28,696 bases of DNA from contig DBIS01000069.1 of NCBI GenBank assembly GCA_002296975.1, forward strand, positions 1 to 28,696. Reading direction: 5' to 3'. This document shows, piece after piece, positions 1 to 7,007 of this stretch. This DNA comes from Deltaproteobacteria bacterium UBA796 (lineage in GTDB: Bacteria > Myxococcota_A > UBA796). The notes under the pieces are model-generated. The model made no database searches, was not told where the DNA came from, and saw nothing but the letters and a program-made list of their open reading frames with translations. The number at the start of each line of letters is the position of its first letter. Within the stretch, counting starts at the first letter, position 1. The translations under genes were made by a program, and so were the position numbers.

Positions 1-801
1 GTCATAATCGCAATCCCAGTCTGCACAGTCGAGGTAGCCATCACCGTCGTTGTCGATACCATCGTCGCAATCGGTTTCGCTTTCTTCGCTGCCGCCGACC
101 GTGCCGTCGTAGTCGCCAAAGTCTGCGGCGGAGCGAGGCAACACAGAATACTTCTCAAAGCTGTAAGTCAGAGGGCCTGTGAGTGAGCTGTAGGTCGCTC
201 CATCTTCCGCTGCGTAGTTGGTGAAGACATTGTCGATCCAGCAACCGATGGTGAGCTGCACTGCGCCCCACTCGTACAGCTTGGAAGCGTCTGCGATCTC
301 GGCGTTGTTGATTTGCACCATCACGCTCTCGTAGGGTTCCCAGCTGTCCGGTTCGGTGTCGATAACGGTCACGACCACCTCGGCGCCCTCGCCAGACTTG
401 GTGATATCTCCCGCGGTCTTGACCACAAGTTGGGAGTTATCAAAAAACTCTTTGTACTCACCGGTGATGGTCACCACATCGCCGATGGTGGGCACATAGT
501 CCACTTCATCCCAGGTGAAGACGTAGATGCCATTGTATTCGCCGCCTGCCGCGTCTTGAACGAAGAATGCAGGGTAGTCCCCTTCGATTAACTGGGAGGT
601 CACGACCACATCTTGGACGGTTACGATGGTGCCTTCGTCGAAGGTGTTCATTTGCACATCGTAAATGGTGGTGCCTTCACCGCTAGCACTGCCGCTACCG
701 TCTTCGCCCGACTCATCTTTGGCTGTATTTGGCTGTATGCAGGCCCCCAAAACCAAGGTGCTTGCGAAGAGGAAAGAACAGCGATTGAACAACTTGGACA
801 T
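1..801 (-). CDS. Secreted lipoprotein with OB-fold-like domain and Cys-rich repeat (3' part outside window)
   Basis: The frame is open from the ATG at 801 to the window edge (267 codons), so the C-terminus is missing. The start has a GGAG about 7 nt upstream. The N-terminus is a lipoprotein signal peptide with a good lipobox (LVLGAC, Cys21), followed by a Ser/Gly/Glu-rich spacer. Residues ~40-150 (TIVTVQDVVVTS, AFFVQD, GIYVF, IGDVVTITGEY) read like the OB-fold-type domain found in secreted nuclease and lamin-tail proteins; I infer a beta-barrel domain but no enzyme. The visible end (TDCDDGIDNDGDGY, LDCADWDCD) is an Asp/Cys-rich, probably Ca-binding, repeat common in myxobacterial surface proteins. 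It is divergent from the ABC transporter genes. Role unknown; probably anchored in the outer membrane. Confidence 0.8.
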   Translation of the reverse strand, partial: MSKLFNRCSFLFASTLVLGACIQPNTAKDESGEDGSGSASGEGTTIYDVQMNTFDEGTIVTVQDVVVTSQLIEGDYPAFFVQDAAGGEYNGIYVFTWDEVDYVPTIGDVVTITGEYKEFFDNSQLVVKTAGDITKSGEGAEVVVTVIDTEPDSWEPYESVMVQINNAEIADASKLYEWGAVQLTIGCWIDNVFTNYAAEDGATYSSLTGPLTYSFEKYSVLPRSAADFGDYDGTVGGSEESETDCDDGIDNDGDGYLDCADWDCDYD

Positions 802-862
802 CTTATGCTCCGTGGCCTAAGCCATAAATTACGAGGCGCAGGAATACTCGGAGGAAGGCACA

Positions 863-1555
863 ATGGCAAGTGATGCATTGGTCATAAACGCGATTACTCG
901 GCGCTTTGGCAACCGATTGGCCCTCGATTCGCTGAATTTGGCGGTGGACGAAGCGGAAATATACGGGTTCCTTGGGCCGAATGGCGCGGGCAAGACCACC
1001 GCGATTCGCTGCATTCTCGGCCTCATCTCTCCGGACAGTGGCACCGTGAGCATTTTTGGAAACACCGACCCGGTGTCGCGACTCGTTTCGGTTGGCGCGA
1101 TGGTCGAGACCCCTGCTTTTCATGAGTTCCTATCGGGCCGAGATAACCTTGGTTTGAGTGCAGCTTATGGTCAGATGGACCCAAGCGTTATCGCCCCAGC
1201 GATGGAGCGTGTGGGGCTGCACGACCGGGCCGACGATTTGGTGTCGACCTATTCTTTGGGCATGCGTCAGCGTTTGGGTTTGGCCCGGGCAATTCTGGGC
1301 GATCCCCGCCTGTTGATTCTTGATGAGCCGACAAATGGCATGGACCCCAGGGGAATGAAAGACGTCCGAGAGTTGCTGGTGAAAATGGCAGCCCAGGGGA
1401 CGACGGTGTTTATCTCTTCACACTTGCTGGCAGAGGTGGCCCAACTTTGCTCTCGAGTGGGCATCCTCGATCGCGGGGTGTTGGTTCACGAGTCCACCGT
1501 CGATGCAGGCTTAGAAGACACTTACCTGTCTATGACCCGAGGGGGAATCGGATGA
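863..1555 (+). CDS. ABC transporter ATP-binding protein (ABC-2 exporter type)
   Basis: This 230-residue protein is the ATPase subunit of an ABC exporter. Walker A is GPNGAGKT (residues 38-45), the signature is the SLGMRQ variant of LSGGQ (131-136), Walker B is LLILDE (150-155) and the switch histidine is in ISSHLL (His187). The NGMDP D-loop follows Walker B. Length and the lack of a membrane domain fit the stand-alone CcmA/DrrA-like subfamily, which pairs with a separate permease. The ATG has a strong GGAGG 7-8 nt upstream. The stop overlaps the start of the permease gene (ATGA), indicating translational coupling. Substrate cannot be read from sequence; such pairs export lipids, drugs or peptides, or serve gliding and copper-related systems. 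Confidence 0.93.
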   Translation: MASDALVINAITRRFGNRLALDSLNLAVDEAEIYGFLGPNGAGKTTAIRCILGLISPDSGTVSIFGNTDPVSRLVSVGAMVETPAFHEFLSGRDNLGLSAAYGQMDPSVIAPAMERVGLHDRADDLVSTYSLGMRQRLGLARAILGDPRLLILDEPTNGMDPRGMKDVRELLVKMAAQGTTVFISSHLLAEVAQLCSRVGILDRGVLVHESTVDAGLEDTYLSMTRGGIG

Positions 1556-2334
1556 AACGCCTGATTTTAGCCGAAATGGTGGTTTTGTTTCGTCGGCCCA
1601 CCGCTCGGGCAATGCTCGCCGTCTCAGCAGGGCTAGCGTTTGTCGTGGTCTTTGTTCTCGGGGGCCTTCAAGGCAGCAGTGTACAGTTTAACGGAAAGCC
1701 GATCCCCGAGATTATGAGCTTTTCAGGCCCCGACGCTGGGCTTTGGGCTTTGCAGCTCCGGCACTTTTTTGTGATGCCCTTGTTTTTGTTGACCTTGGCG
1801 GGCCAAAGCGTCGCTGGTGAGCGGTCGAGTCACCTGATGCGCGAGCAGCTGGTGCGGCCTGTCTCTCGTCATCAGATGCTTTTGGCCAAGTTGATAAGCT
1901 TGTGGTTGTTTTCGGTGGTGGCCCTGGCTGTGGGCGGGCTTGTTTCTGTCGGTCTTGCGAGCCCTTGGCTGGGGGTTGAGGGGCCGTGGTCACAGTGGAT
2001 GGCTGGCTTTGGCCTGAGCGTTCTCACCGATTTGGGTGTGTTGGCTTTGGGTTTTGTTTTGTCCAGCTTTTTTAGGTCCACCGCCGGGGTGGTGATCGCG
2101 GGCTTGATGGTTTTGGGAGTGGACTGGGGGGCGCGCTTGGGGCTTTCGGCGCTTGGATTTTTGGGTATAAAGTCTGCTGTCGGCTTGAACGAGTTCATGC
2201 TCGGAACGGGGCTTAATCTTTGGTCATCTGTGGGCCCTGACTGGAGATGGTCGTCCTTGGTCGCGCTCGGGTTATGGGTGGCGGCCATGCTTTCTGTTGC
2301 ACGGTTTCGCTTGAATCGTTTGGATGTGCCTTGA
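1552..2334 (+). CDS. ABC-2 type permease
   Basis: 260 residues from the ATG that overlaps the ATPase stop (ATGA). A longer reading from 1447 would run through the ATPase gene in another frame and is not credible. About six hydrophobic segments are visible (e.g. MLAVSAGLAFVVVFVLGG, LWLFSVVALAVGGLVSVGL, DLGVLALGFVLSSFF, VVIAGLMVLGV). The loop motif AGERSSHLMREQLVRPVSR is typical of ABC-2/NosY-like permeases (AGExxxxTLxxLLxxPVSR). It is an inner-membrane partner of the preceding ATPase. A 56-bp gap separates it from the next gene, a PilZ protein, which may be co-transcribed. Substrate unknown. Confidence 0.88.
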   Translation: MKRLILAEMVVLFRRPTARAMLAVSAGLAFVVVFVLGGLQGSSVQFNGKPIPEIMSFSGPDAGLWALQLRHFFVMPLFLLTLAGQSVAGERSSHLMREQLVRPVSRHQMLLAKLISLWLFSVVALAVGGLVSVGLASPWLGVEGPWSQWMAGFGLSVLTDLGVLALGFVLSSFFRSTAGVVIAGLMVLGVDWGARLGLSALGFLGIKSAVGLNEFMLGTGLNLWSSVGPDWRWSSLVALGLWVAAMLSVARFRLNRLDVP

Positions 2335-2390
2335 GTTTGGTCTCTGTGGAACCGTTATGATTATCCTGCAGAGGAATAGGATGAGGGCCC

Positions 2391-3053
2391 ATGTCAGGAA
2401 CTGAATTTTTAAGCCGAGAAGAAGCGGTTGTTGCCCATTTGTTTTGGGCGATGCTGGCGGTAGAACAGGTCAGCGTGATGATCTCTGGGCGGGCGGTTTC
2501 AGGCACTTTATTGGCACCCGACTCCGAGGCCCACGCGGTGGTATTTTCCCCCACACCGGGTCAGTCCCTCCCCGATCGGGTCCTAAAAAAGGGAAAAATC
2601 GTATTGGTGAAGTACGCATCTTTGGATGATGAATACCAATTCAAATCTCAAATTTTACAGGTGGACGCAGTCAAATGGTTGTTGGCTATCCCCCGAGATA
2701 TTCGTCGTAATGACCGTCGAATGATTGAGCGATCTTTGGTGTATGCGAGCCGTCGACACACCGTGTCTGTGCTAAAAAGCGACGGGCGCCACCGGGTTTT
2801 ATTGGTGCACGACCTCTCCCCCGCGGGCATTGGAATCACCTACGATTCACAGATCGACCGCTTTAAAGAAGGCCAAGTGCTTCGGGGGACCTTGAATTTA
2901 CCGGGTCATGATGATTTGGATATTCGGTTTGAGGTGGTCACCATATGCGTATTTTCTGGAGATGCTTCCCATTGCTTGATGGGGTGTCGGTTTGTGGGTT
3001 TGGGTTTTTCTGGCTGCGAAAAGGTCGCGACCGCTCTGGATGGGTCGGGCTAG
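2391..3053 (+). CDS. PilZ-domain protein, probable c-di-GMP effector (copy 1)
   Basis: 220 residues, cytoplasmic, with no membrane segment. An N-terminal region (1-100) has the GKIVLVKYASLDDEYQFKSQ pattern resembling the YcgR-type N-terminal beta domain. A PilZ domain follows (~103-215). Both c-di-GMP-binding motifs are present: an Arg-rich RRNDRRMIER stretch (105-114) and DLSPAGIG (Asp141-Gly146, DxSxxG). It is therefore predicted to bind c-di-GMP. It is clearly paralogous to the protein at 4536-5210: compare LSREEAVVAHLFWAM here with LTRSEDVVAHLYFAA there. The ATG at 2391 has GAGGG only 3 nt upstream. Its stop codon overlaps the stop of the convergent zinc-ribbon gene within a CTAG. Confidence 0.85.
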   Translation: MSGTEFLSREEAVVAHLFWAMLAVEQVSVMISGRAVSGTLLAPDSEAHAVVFSPTPGQSLPDRVLKKGKIVLVKYASLDDEYQFKSQILQVDAVKWLLAIPRDIRRNDRRMIERSLVYASRRHTVSVLKSDGRHRVLLVHDLSPAGIGITYDSQIDRFKEGQVLRGTLNLPGHDDLDIRFEVVTICVFSGDASHCLMGCRFVGLGFSGCEKVATALDGSG

Positions 3054-3496
3054 CCAAGCAGCCGCATGGCTATCACGCCCAGCCAAATCGCACCCAAAGC
3101 GCTGGCGATTGGCAGGGTGACGCGCAGGGCTGAGTTTGCTGCCAAAGGGCGGTGATTTTTTAAACCCCACCACACCGCGAAGCCAGACAAGGGGGTCAGC
3201 AACAAAGCCCCGGCCCCAATCGCGATCAACTGTCCTGTCGACAAAGAGGTGTCGTTTTGGTGGCGCCGGGCTTGGGTGTGCTTGGCTGCGACCGCGAGCT
3301 GTACTGGGCTTGGGTCGGGCTGCTCGCCGTTAATGATTCGTTCGGCGGCTTCGCGGAGTTCTTCAGGGTTCAGGTGGGCTGATGAGAAGAGCCAAGCGAC
3401 GGACATCGCGCTGTCTTTCGGAGTATAGCGGCAGCCTGGACATGACTGTGCCGGGCCGGCTTTGACGCCGCCACATCGGTGACAGACCGCCCTCAT
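3050..3496 (-). CDS. Zinc-ribbon membrane protein
   Basis: 148 residues beginning MRAVCHRCGG. The start is the ATG that overlaps the stop of the upstream gene (ATGA on the minus strand); longer readings run into that gene. Two CxxC knuckles (Cys5/Cys8 and Cys19/Cys22) make an N-terminal zinc ribbon. A charged middle region follows (LNPEELREAAERIINGE, AKHTQARRHQND). Two predicted membrane helices come last (about LIAIGAGALLLTPLSGFAVW and LPIASALGAIWLGVIAM), so the ribbon probably faces the cytoplasm. No enzymatic motif was seen. It forms a two-gene operon with the 3493-4464 gene. I do not recognise the family. Confidence 0.7.
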   Translation of the reverse strand: MRAVCHRCGGVKAGPAQSCPGCRYTPKDSAMSVAWLFSSAHLNPEELREAAERIINGEQPDPSPVQLAVAAKHTQARRHQNDTSLSTGQLIAIGAGALLLTPLSGFAVWWGLKNHRPLAANSALRVTLPIASALGAIWLGVIAMRLLG

Positions 3497-4464
3497 ATTT
3501 TGGCGAGTGGAAGCACAGATTTTGGCCCATCGCCGGGTTGAGGCCGAATTTCGCCTTGAGGGCAGACGGTCCAAAGCTGTTCGAGTGCGCAGGCATCGCC
3601 CAACACCAACTGCTCTGCGCGTTCGTCATGGCTGCCCATCCACATCACATCCGCACCCCCCATCGCGGCGGTTGCCGCCCATTCTGCAGCGCGGACGGCG
3701 CGTGGTCCAAAACGGGACAGGGGGCGATTTCCGGCGATAAAAATGGCGGTGTTTTCTCCGGCTTTGGCCACACGAAGCGCGTCGATCTCGGGGGATAGCA
3801 AGCGGGTCCATCGGGTGTACTGAGCGAAGGTGTCGGCCTTGGGTGAGCACAGGCAAGCGAGGGCTAAGGCTGGGTGGCTATCGCTTTCATCATGAGAGAC
3901 AAAGCGCTCTCCGAGGGTGGTCAACAGGTTTGCCATCCACGGTGCGCGTTCGTTGATCCCGGTGGGAAAGCGTTCGCCGTCGATCACGACCGACATGATG
4001 GCGATCGACAAGATGTCCCATGAGGCCCCAAAGAATGCACTGACCTCCAGCTTGAGTGTGTGGTCTCGCCCGAGCCCGAGAGACAGGCGAGGTTCGGCCC
4101 CCGCTTGTTGTCGGAGTTGTGCACACAAAAGTGGGTCCAAGAGAATGCTTAGGCCAACCTTGATTTTACGCTTTTTATGGTCGGACACCAGGCTTTTCGC
4201 GATTTGGCGGTCGGTCCAATTGGCTTGGGTTGGTGTGGACTCCACAAAGACCTCGGCCTCGTCTACAGAGGAGATCAAGCCCCAACGAAGCAAAAGCCGG
4301 CGCATTGTTGGCTCCGAGAGGGCTGCGAAAGCGAGGGCAAGCCCGTCGCCAACCGCGGTGGCCGCCAAGCTCGGGCCTTGGATCCGAACGCTGCGGTTGA
4401 GGGCGTCGATGGAAAAATGAGGCAGGTCGGCAAGGCCTGATATGGTGAGGCTGCGGATATACAT
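3493..4464 (-). CDS. Uncharacterised protein, possibly a degenerate SMC/RecF-like ATPase
   Basis: 323 residues from the ATG at 4464 (MYIRSLTISGLADL). A TTG two codons upstream (4470) has the better-spaced AAAGG and could be the true start. I do not recognise the family. The first ~50 residues have the rhythm of an SMC/RecF N-terminus (IRSLTISGL... then VRIQGPSLAATAVGDGLAL), but the Walker A glycines and lysine are absent, so nucleotide binding is doubtful. A later segment (NTAIFIAGNRPLSRFGPRAV, MGGADVMWMGSHDERAEQL) could be a core strand-helix region. No membrane segment is seen. The gene is divergent from the PilZ copy 2 gene (71-bp gap) and coupled by ATGA to the zinc-ribbon gene, which suggests a joint role with PilZ signalling; that is inference only. 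Confidence 0.72.
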   Translation of the reverse strand: MYIRSLTISGLADLPHFSIDALNRSVRIQGPSLAATAVGDGLALAFAALSEPTMRRLLLRWGLISSVDEAEVFVESTPTQANWTDRQIAKSLVSDHKKRKIKVGLSILLDPLLCAQLRQQAGAEPRLSLGLGRDHTLKLEVSAFFGASWDILSIAIMSVVIDGERFPTGINERAPWMANLLTTLGERFVSHDESDSHPALALACLCSPKADTFAQYTRWTRLLSPEIDALRVAKAGENTAIFIAGNRPLSRFGPRAVRAAEWAATAAMGGADVMWMGSHDERAEQLVLGDACALEQLWTVCPQGEIRPQPGDGPKSVLPLAKI

Positions 4465-4535
4465 GCTCAATTTCTAAGCCTTTGGACAGCATTCGCAAGT
4501 GGCTTACGGTACCATCTGGACCAATGGAGAAGCGA

Positions 4536-5210
4536 ATGTCAGACAAAGCCCCAATGTGGTTGACCCGAAGTGAAGACGTGGTCGCTCATCTGTACTTTGC
4601 TGCGGCTGAAATCGGCTCTGCGATCATGGAGATAGGGAGCTTGAAAATTCCCGGCTCGCTCTCCTTTCCCAACGCTGAGAGTTGTACCTTTAGTTTTTTC
4701 TCTCATGGTGAGGTCGATCTGAAGGCCACAGCGGTCACACCGGGCAGCGTGGTTCGCTTTGATTACAACCAAGGCGAGTCCACATATAGCTTTATCTCTG
4801 AGGTTTCTGATATATCGGATCAACAAACCAGGAGACGGTGGCGGATTCGTTTCCCCAAGGCCATCGAGCGAAACGAGCGTCGTTTGGTTCGACGACATCG
4901 GGTATTTGCCCGGCCGGGCTTTCAGGTCAACACATCACGTGTAAAGGACCGAGCGCCTTTGGCCTTGTTTGACATCGCTGCTGCGGGTTTGAGCTTTGTC
5001 GTCTCGGCCAGGCACAACCTTAAAATCGGCGAGTCCTTCTCTGCCACCATTCATATCCCTGGCTGCGCGCCCATCGCTGCTCATCTGGATTTGAGAAACC
5101 TGCGCCCCATGCCTGGAGACAAGTCCAAAAAGCTCGCGGGTTGTCGGTTTTCTGACTTGAGTGGCGAGGACCTCCAGTCGCTGACGACGGCCTTAGCGCA
5201 GTTGGGCTGA
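4536..5210 (+). CDS. PilZ-domain protein (copy 2) with altered second motif
   Basis: 224 residues. The start at 4536 is chosen because GGAG lies 6 nt upstream (4526-4529) and because MSDKAPMWLTRSEDVVAHL then lines up with the N-terminus of copy 1. It shares the two-part layout: an N-terminal beta domain (~30-100, VRFDYNQGESTYSFISEV) and a PilZ domain (~103-220). The Arg-rich motif is intact (IERNERRLVRRHRV, 110-123). The second motif reads DIAAAG (Asp146-Gly151), i.e. Ala148 where DxSxxG has Ser. c-di-GMP binding may therefore be weakened or lost. It is followed after 3 bp by a small outer-membrane-like gene, so the two are probably one operon. Confidence 0.83.
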   Translation: MSDKAPMWLTRSEDVVAHLYFAAAEIGSAIMEIGSLKIPGSLSFPNAESCTFSFFSHGEVDLKATAVTPGSVVRFDYNQGESTYSFISEVSDISDQQTRRRWRIRFPKAIERNERRLVRRHRVFARPGFQVNTSRVKDRAPLALFDIAAAGLSFVVSARHNLKIGESFSATIHIPGCAPIAAHLDLRNLRPMPGDKSKKLAGCRFSDLSGEDLQSLTTALAQLG

Positions 5211-5213
5211 GCC

Positions 5214-5849
5214 ATGCTGAACCTTCTTCTTTTTCTTAGCGGCGTCGCCTCTGCCGGGGGATGGATGGGGGTGGAGTACGTTCCTGCGGGCATGGCTGAG
5301 ATGGCCTGGGTGGAGCAATCTCAACTCAGCGGTAGCTTGGTGGGCGAGCGGGACGGGCTGTTGGTGCCTGCCTTGCGCAGTGTAGGGGGCTATGTTTGGG
5401 GCCGCCATGGGGTGGTGGGTGGTTTGTCCGTTGCTCGGGTGGCCACTACGGTTGTCACCACAGACAATCGTGCCACGTCGATTCGCATGGCCACCCGCCC
5501 ATCGGTGGCGTATCGCTACTGGTGTGTGAAGCCCGCGGTGGAGCGCCCCTTGTTTTATGGAGAGTTGGGTGTTTATGGGGTGGTCCCTTTTGCTGAAGAG
5601 TCCGCTCAAGGCGCGTCAGAAGAAGATGAGAAGGCCCTCAATGAAGATGTGAAACAGGCCAAAGGGCGAATCGGCGGCTTGGGCGTCACTTTTGGCCTGG
5701 GTGCTGAGGTCCGGTGGAAAAACGGAATGGGTGTTGGCTTGAAGACCGCCCTGATCGCCCACCGAAGCCAATCCTCTAATTCCCAAACTCAAACGGTGTC
5801 TTCGTTGCTTCGGGCTGAAACGGCTTTCACGCTTTCTTACTGGTTCTAG
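5214..5849 (+). CDS. Small outer-membrane beta-barrel-like protein
   Basis: 211 residues. A short signal peptide is visible (MLNLLLFLSGVASAG, cleavage likely after ASA). Amphipathic strands follow, rich in alternating Gly/Val/Tyr (GGYVWGRHGVVGGLSVARV, LFYGELGVYGVVPF, GLGVTFGLGAEVRW, LLRAETAFTLSYWF). The C-terminal Phe preceded by alternating hydrophobic residues is the classic outer-membrane barrel end recognised by BamA. An acidic/basic loop (EESAQGASEEDEKALNEDV) could be extracellular or periplasmic. The gene starts 3 bp after the PilZ copy 2 stop and is probably co-transcribed. No family is recognised; an Omp-like role is inferred from composition only. Confidence 0.68.
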   Translation: MLNLLLFLSGVASAGGWMGVEYVPAGMAEMAWVEQSQLSGSLVGERDGLLVPALRSVGGYVWGRHGVVGGLSVARVATTVVTTDNRATSIRMATRPSVAYRYWCVKPAVERPLFYGELGVYGVVPFAEESAQGASEEDEKALNEDVKQAKGRIGGLGVTFGLGAEVRWKNGMGVGLKTALIAHRSQSSNSQTQTVSSLLRAETAFTLSYWF

Positions 5850-5911
5850 CACTTAGATCCTGCGGTATTTTTGATCGGCTTGAATCAAGCGTGTGACAGG
5901 CCTTGCTGGAC

Positions 5912-6004
5912 ATGGGCATCAACGTTATTCGGCGCGCCCTAATGGTATGGGAAGGCCTCTTGGTTGAGGCGTTGGCGTACCTTCTCACTCGGGTCCTTGT
6001 ATGA
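5912..6004 (+). CDS. Candidate 30-residue leader ORF coupled to atpF'
   Basis: An ATG at 5912 opens 30 codons ending in a TGA at 6002-6004, which overlaps the ATG of the first ATP synthase gene (ATGA). The peptide (starts MGINVIRRALMVWEGLLVEA, ends in LTRVLV) is a basic N-terminus plus a leucine/valine-rich amphipathic or membrane-seeking helix. The overlapping atp gene has no visible Shine-Dalgarno sequence, so coupled translation from this ORF would explain how it is initiated. Against this, the 5912 start itself has only a weak TGGA too close to the ATG. It may be chance. Confidence 0.33.
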   Translation: MGINVIRRALMVWEGLLVEALAYLLTRVLV

Positions 6005-6444
6005 ACATCATCCCAGATCCGTTTCAGGTCATCCTAAACACTGTGCCTTTTTTGGTGGCGGTCGTCGGCATGTACCTGATCATTCTTCGGCCGATGCTGG
6101 GGTATTTGCTCGAGAGAAAGGCGGCCATCGTGGGTGGTCACGACGAGGCCGCACGCATTGAGGTCAAGATAAAGGCCCGCATGAACGAGGTCGAGATCAA
6201 GCTCGAGGCCGCACGGTCTGAGATTACAAGCCTTCGGGCAAACAAACGTGCAGCAGCCCAAGTTCTTTATGACGCCGTCATCGCAGAGGCTCAAGCCAAG
6301 GCGACCGAGCAAATCACCGGTGCTTTGGGCGAAATTGAGGTGGCGAGACAAGCGGCCAGTGCCCAGTTGAAAATCATGTCAGGCGAGATAGCAGAACAGG
6401 TGGCAGGTCAAGTGCTTGGGCGCTCCATCTCGGCGGGGGCTTAA
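6001..6444 (+). CDS. atpF': F-type ATP synthase b-type subunit (b', first copy)
   Basis: 147 residues. One N-terminal membrane helix (about VILNTVPFLVAVVGMYLIIL, 10-30) is followed by the RPMLGYLLERKAAI junction typical of b subunits. A long Ala/Glu/Lys-rich coiled coil then runs to the end (VKIKARMNEVEIKLEAARSE, LRANKRAAAQVL). It is one half of the peripheral stalk that holds alpha3beta3 against the Fo a-subunit. It is the first confident gene of the atp operon and precedes a second b-type gene by 5 bp, so the stalk is probably a b/b' heterodimer. There is no clear Shine-Dalgarno upstream; the start overlaps the stop of a 30-codon ORF. Confidence 0.88.
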   Translation: MNIIPDPFQVILNTVPFLVAVVGMYLIILRPMLGYLLERKAAIVGGHDEAARIEVKIKARMNEVEIKLEAARSEITSLRANKRAAAQVLYDAVIAEAQAKATEQITGALGEIEVARQAASAQLKIMSGEIAEQVAGQVLGRSISAGA

Positions 6445-6449
6445 ACACC

Positions 6450-7007
6450 ATGACCCTTTTCCTTTTTATGTCTGATGCCCTCGCCGGTGGCTTTTCAGGT
6501 GAAGGTGCTTTCCCAGATAAGCACACCATCGCCTACCATGCGATCAACCTGTTTGGCTTGGTGGCTGGGCTCACCTACTTGCTTCGCAACAAAATCAAAG
6601 ACGCTTTGGCCAACCGGGCCTTGGGTGTTCGAAAAGATATCGACTCATCAAACAAGGCCCGCAAAGACGCCACCTTGCGGTTTGAGGAGCTGGAGTCTCG
6701 GCTCGCTGGTTTCGAGGATGAGCTCAGCAAGATGAAGTCCGACGCGGAAGCCGCCGCAAAAACAGAGCACGCAGCGATCATCGCGCGGGCTGAAGACGAT
6801 GCAATCCGATTGGCCGAGGCTGCAAAGCGCAGCATCGTCGACGAGACCATCCGTGCACGGCAGGCTTTGCGCAAAGAGGTGGCCTTATTGTCTATCGATA
6901 TCGCCCGCGACAAGCTCAAGGCTGCCCTAAACGCAGATGATGAACTTCGATTGGCCGGTAACTTTATGTCCACCGTCAAAGATCATAACGGAGGGTCCAA
7001 TGGCTAA
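6450..7007 (+). CDS. atpF: F-type ATP synthase subunit b (second copy)
   Basis: 185 residues. The N-terminus (MTLFLFMSDALAGG) looks like a short cleavable signal, as seen in several deltaproteobacterial b subunits. A membrane helix follows (~28-46, IAYHAINLFGLVAGLTYLL), then a long coiled coil (DALANRALGVRKDIDSSNKA onward, EELESRLAGFEDELSKMKSD). It pairs with the preceding b' protein in the peripheral stalk. Its 3' end overlaps the atpH start by 8 bp, indicating coupled translation. It is somewhat longer than the E. coli b subunit (156 aa), mainly through the signal-like N-terminus. Confidence 0.9.
   Translation: MTLFLFMSDALAGGFSGEGAFPDKHTIAYHAINLFGLVAGLTYLLRNKIKDALANRALGVRKDIDSSNKARKDATLRFEELESRLAGFEDELSKMKSDAEAAAKTEHAAIIARAEDDAIRLAEAAKRSIVDETIRARQALRKEVALLSIDIARDKLKAALNADDELRLAGNFMSTVKDHNGGSNG

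Noticed and set aside
2381..2404. Seven-codon ORF just upstream of and overlapping the first PilZ start
   Set aside because: It has a purine-rich site but is too short to distinguish from chance.
4482..4535. Longer N-terminus for PilZ copy 2 from a TTG at 4482 or ATG at 4524
   Set aside because: The ATG at 4536 has an ideally spaced GGAG and aligns with the start of copy 1; the extension shows no similarity.
5903..5937. Weak promoter-like pair TTGCTG-17-TATTCG upstream of the atp operon
   Set aside because: Each hexamer matches the consensus poorly and chance matches of this quality are expected.
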